Below, in pieces: positions 62,531-64,000 of a stretch of DNA of 64,000 nucleotides (positions are counted from its first letter, which is position 1; each line of letters opens with the position of its first letter). The notes below the pieces were generated by a model. It was not told where the DNA came from. It ran no database searches and worked only from the letters and a program-made list of their open reading frames with translations. The position numbers were made by a program, and so were the translations under genes. Origin of the DNA: Laburnicola sp. R22_1 (Eukaryota > Ascomycota > Dothideomycetes > Pleosporales > Didymosphaeriaceae); the NCBI GenBank assembly GCA_014281115.1, contig JACONQ010000017.1, positions 682,001 to 746,000 of the forward strand, read 5' to 3'.

Positions 62531-63283
62531 TTAACCAATTCTCTGCTTTCTCCTTACCCACACTTCTTGTTCCTCGCTCCCATCCTCACATGTTCTTAGT
62601 TGCACCTCCCAAATTTGCAGCTTATAGCTTCCGCGATCTGACATTCCGGTATGGAGATCGAACGACCAATCATGTTTCGGGCACGTGATTCCGGAACTCA
62701 ATGTGATGCCAAAATCCTCAATATCGAAGGGTGTGCCGTTTGACAATGGATACGATGAATGCGGGCACTCCTGGATACAATTAATCTCTTTCCATTGTTG
62801 GTCCCAGAAAGCGAAAGATTGCCGCGCTACGACACTGGACACGAAAACTTGGGCTCGGCTCCACGTACATGATTCACAGCAACAAACTTGCCCTTGTAAC
62901 GGAATACCATAACCTGATCTTTCGCATCTCCAGCATCAGCGTCTTTCCATTCGTCGATGGCTACTTCCGAGGCCTTCAGACTGTCATGGCGCGGCACGTG
63001 GAATATGCGACATCCAGGCACATATCTTCCTCCACATGAGCGTTGCTCCCCTACGCGAGTAGAGTCTTGGATGTTGGGGTACGATGATGCTGGGCCCGCA
63101 CTGAACCTAGTTTATGAGTGTATTTAGTCAGACTGACGTTGGTGTGCGGTCTCGGGAGTCGAACCATGCATTGCCCGCTTGGGAAGGGGGTGAAAAGGAG
63201 TTGATGAGGAATGACATGGAAGGACCTTCGAGTTGGAATTGCGGTATCTGGAAGGCAGGGACGTCTTGTGATTTCTTACACAT
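62531..63283 (-). CDS. Rieske 2Fe-2S domain protein
   Basis: Three exons on the minus strand, 63,138-63,283, 62,869-63,100 and 62,531-62,770, with introns of 37 and 98 bp, give 205 residues. The Rieske ligands are complete: C128-P-H130 in ECPHSSYPLSNG and C156-P-K-H159 in GITCPKHDWSFDL. Before them lie DQVMVFRYKGKFVAVNH, and after them RGSYKLQIWEV and a VWVRRKQRIG end, as in small fungal single-domain Rieske proteins. Such proteins carry electrons; partner and pathway are unknown. The ligand exon and its junction are secure. The first exon (MCKKSQDVPAFQIPQ) and the 37-bp intron are less sure, but the join keeps the frame and yields family-like sequence. Confidence 0.8.
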
Positions 63284-63526
63284 TACACATTTCTTTGGTC
63301 GCACTTGCGGTTAGACCGAAGCCAGATTGAGTATAATATTGATTAGTCAGCGGTATTGCTCGTTCTTACGCGACAGCTGAATGAGGTTCATTGTTCAATG
63401 GTCACCGCATATCAACATGCACCCGCGCGTGGAGCTTGTGTAGATGCTACCACCCACCAGAAGAAATTAACTCAACAGGGGCGACTCGCACTTGGCCCGG
63501 ACCACACAAGGCATACATAATTCACC
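63284..63526. promoter_or_regulatory. Divergent promoter region (Rieske gene / dynactin p27)
   Basis: 243 bp between opposite starts. A TATA-like TATAATATTG lies near 63,332. Nothing else stands out. Confidence 0.4.
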
Positions 63527-64000
63527 ATGTCAGCGCAACCCACCCCATCGCGGCCAGCTGCCGACCGCCGCACGTCTACGATGAACAAGCGCGCATCTTT
63601 GCTGCCCAAGCCGTCCTCGATGGTCATCGACGCGTCTGTCCTCATTGCCCAGCACGCCCAACTTACGGGCACGTACCCCATCACCGTGGGCCCACGCGCC
63701 GTGCTGCACCCGCACAGCAAGACCAGCAGCGCCCTTGCGCCCGTGGTGCTAGGCGAGGGCGTCGTCCTATACGAGAGGGCAAAAGTCGGCGTGGGCATGG
63801 GCGACAGCGGCGGCATGGATAGCAAGCGGAGCAGCGTCGCGTCGCGGACGAGCGTGCGGGACTCGATGCGCGGCGAGGGCACGATGCTGGGCAGAAATGT
63901 CGTCGTGGAGACGAACGCCGTCGTGGAGGCGGCCGAGGTGGGCGAAGGCACCGTCATCGAAGTGGGCGCCTATCTGGGGCGGGGATGCGTCGTGGGCAAG
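63527..64000 (+). CDS. Dynactin subunit p27 (DCTN6-like), N-terminal part, cut by window end
   Basis: 158 codons are present and the frame is open to the edge. After a basic start (MSAQPTPSRPAADRR) comes the DCTN6 pattern: SVLIAQHAQLTGTYPITVGP, then RAVLHPHSK, VVLGEGVVLYERAKV, and after a Ser-rich insert LGRNVVVETNAVVEAAEVGE and GTVIEVGAYLGRGC. These are left-handed beta-helix hexapeptide repeats, as in the p25/p27 pair of the dynactin pointed end, which links dynein to endosomes and nuclei in filamentous fungi. The insert (about residues 95-125, rich in Ser, Arg and Gly) is a fungal addition. The ATG at 63,527 follows TTCACC and agrees with the family start. The 3' end lies outside the window. 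Confidence 0.85.
   Translation, partial: MSAQPTPSRPAADRRTSTMNKRASLLPKPSSMVIDASVLIAQHAQLTGTYPITVGPRAVLHPHSKTSSALAPVVLGEGVVLYERAKVGVGMGDSGGMDSKRSSVASRTSVRDSMRGEGTMLGRNVVVETNAVVEAAEVGEGTVIEVGAYLGRGCVVGK

Noticed and set aside
63472..63957. Minus-strand frame of 161 codons at the right end
   Set aside because: Antisense shadow of dynactin p27, whose hexapeptide repeats are on the plus strand.
1..64000. tRNA or rRNA genes
   Set aside because: I saw no cloverleaf-like or rRNA-like sequence on either strand; a tRNA scan would be needed to exclude them.

Overview
The window looks like chromosomal DNA of a filamentous ascomycete, probably a Dothideomycete. The reasons are genes with many short introns (about 37-98 bp, GT...AG, often with a CTRAY branch site), fungal families such as DUF3176, DUF1996, SAPS and VPS60, and a long AT-rich tract whose transposons carry the hallmark of repeat-induced point mutation (RIP). 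In that tract C:G to T:A changes have turned Gln, Arg and Trp codons into stops while family signatures remain readable.

Positions 1 to about 41,640 are a gene-free, RIP-degraded, nested transposon block. From left to right: a Ty3/gypsy element on the minus strand (1-6958, its far LTR running off the window); a remnant resembling Plavaka/KDZ-type transposases (recognisable at about 7,900-10,000, minus); and one copy (A) of a 6.7-7 kb repeat of unknown type (12,278-13,751 plus 28,481-33,720). Copy A was split by a second gypsy element (13,752-28,480, with two 147-bp LTRs). That gypsy element carries a Fot1/pogo-type transposase (about 14,880-16,430) and a 278-bp solo LTR that has escaped RIP (17,842-18,119, TSD TTCTT). 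Copy B of the unknown repeat lies at 34,425-41,410. Both copies contain the same two tandem arrays, with a 99-bp and a 68/69-bp period, built around a shared TATAGTAATTT motif, and array copy number differs between them (6 versus 9, and 5 versus 8). Small 48-bp repeats mark the edge of the block.

From 41.7 kb the DNA changes abruptly to ordinary genic sequence. In order: an OB-fold-like hypothetical protein (minus); an AIM32-like 2Fe-2S thioredoxin-fold protein (plus); VPS60, an ESCRT-III subunit (minus); and a SAPS-family PP6/Sit4 phosphatase partner (plus, with a candidate alternative C-terminal exon). Then comes an accessory stretch of gene decay (51-56 kb): a broken DUF3176 membrane protein, an intact secreted DUF1996 protein with five exons, and a cytochrome P450 pseudogene. 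After about 2 kb without a gene comes a 13-exon SLIP-GC-like large GTPase carrying one stop and one frameshift. The window closes with a GNAT acetyltransferase (minus), a Rieske 2Fe-2S protein (minus) and the start of dynactin p27/DCTN6 (plus, cut by the window end).

The housekeeping genes serve separate cell processes (mitochondrial redox, endosomal sorting, phosphatase control, dynein-dynactin transport). They do not form a pathway cluster. The best candidates for new biology are the two-copy array-bearing repeat, the un-RIPped LTR, and the fast-decaying accessory genes including the large GTPase.
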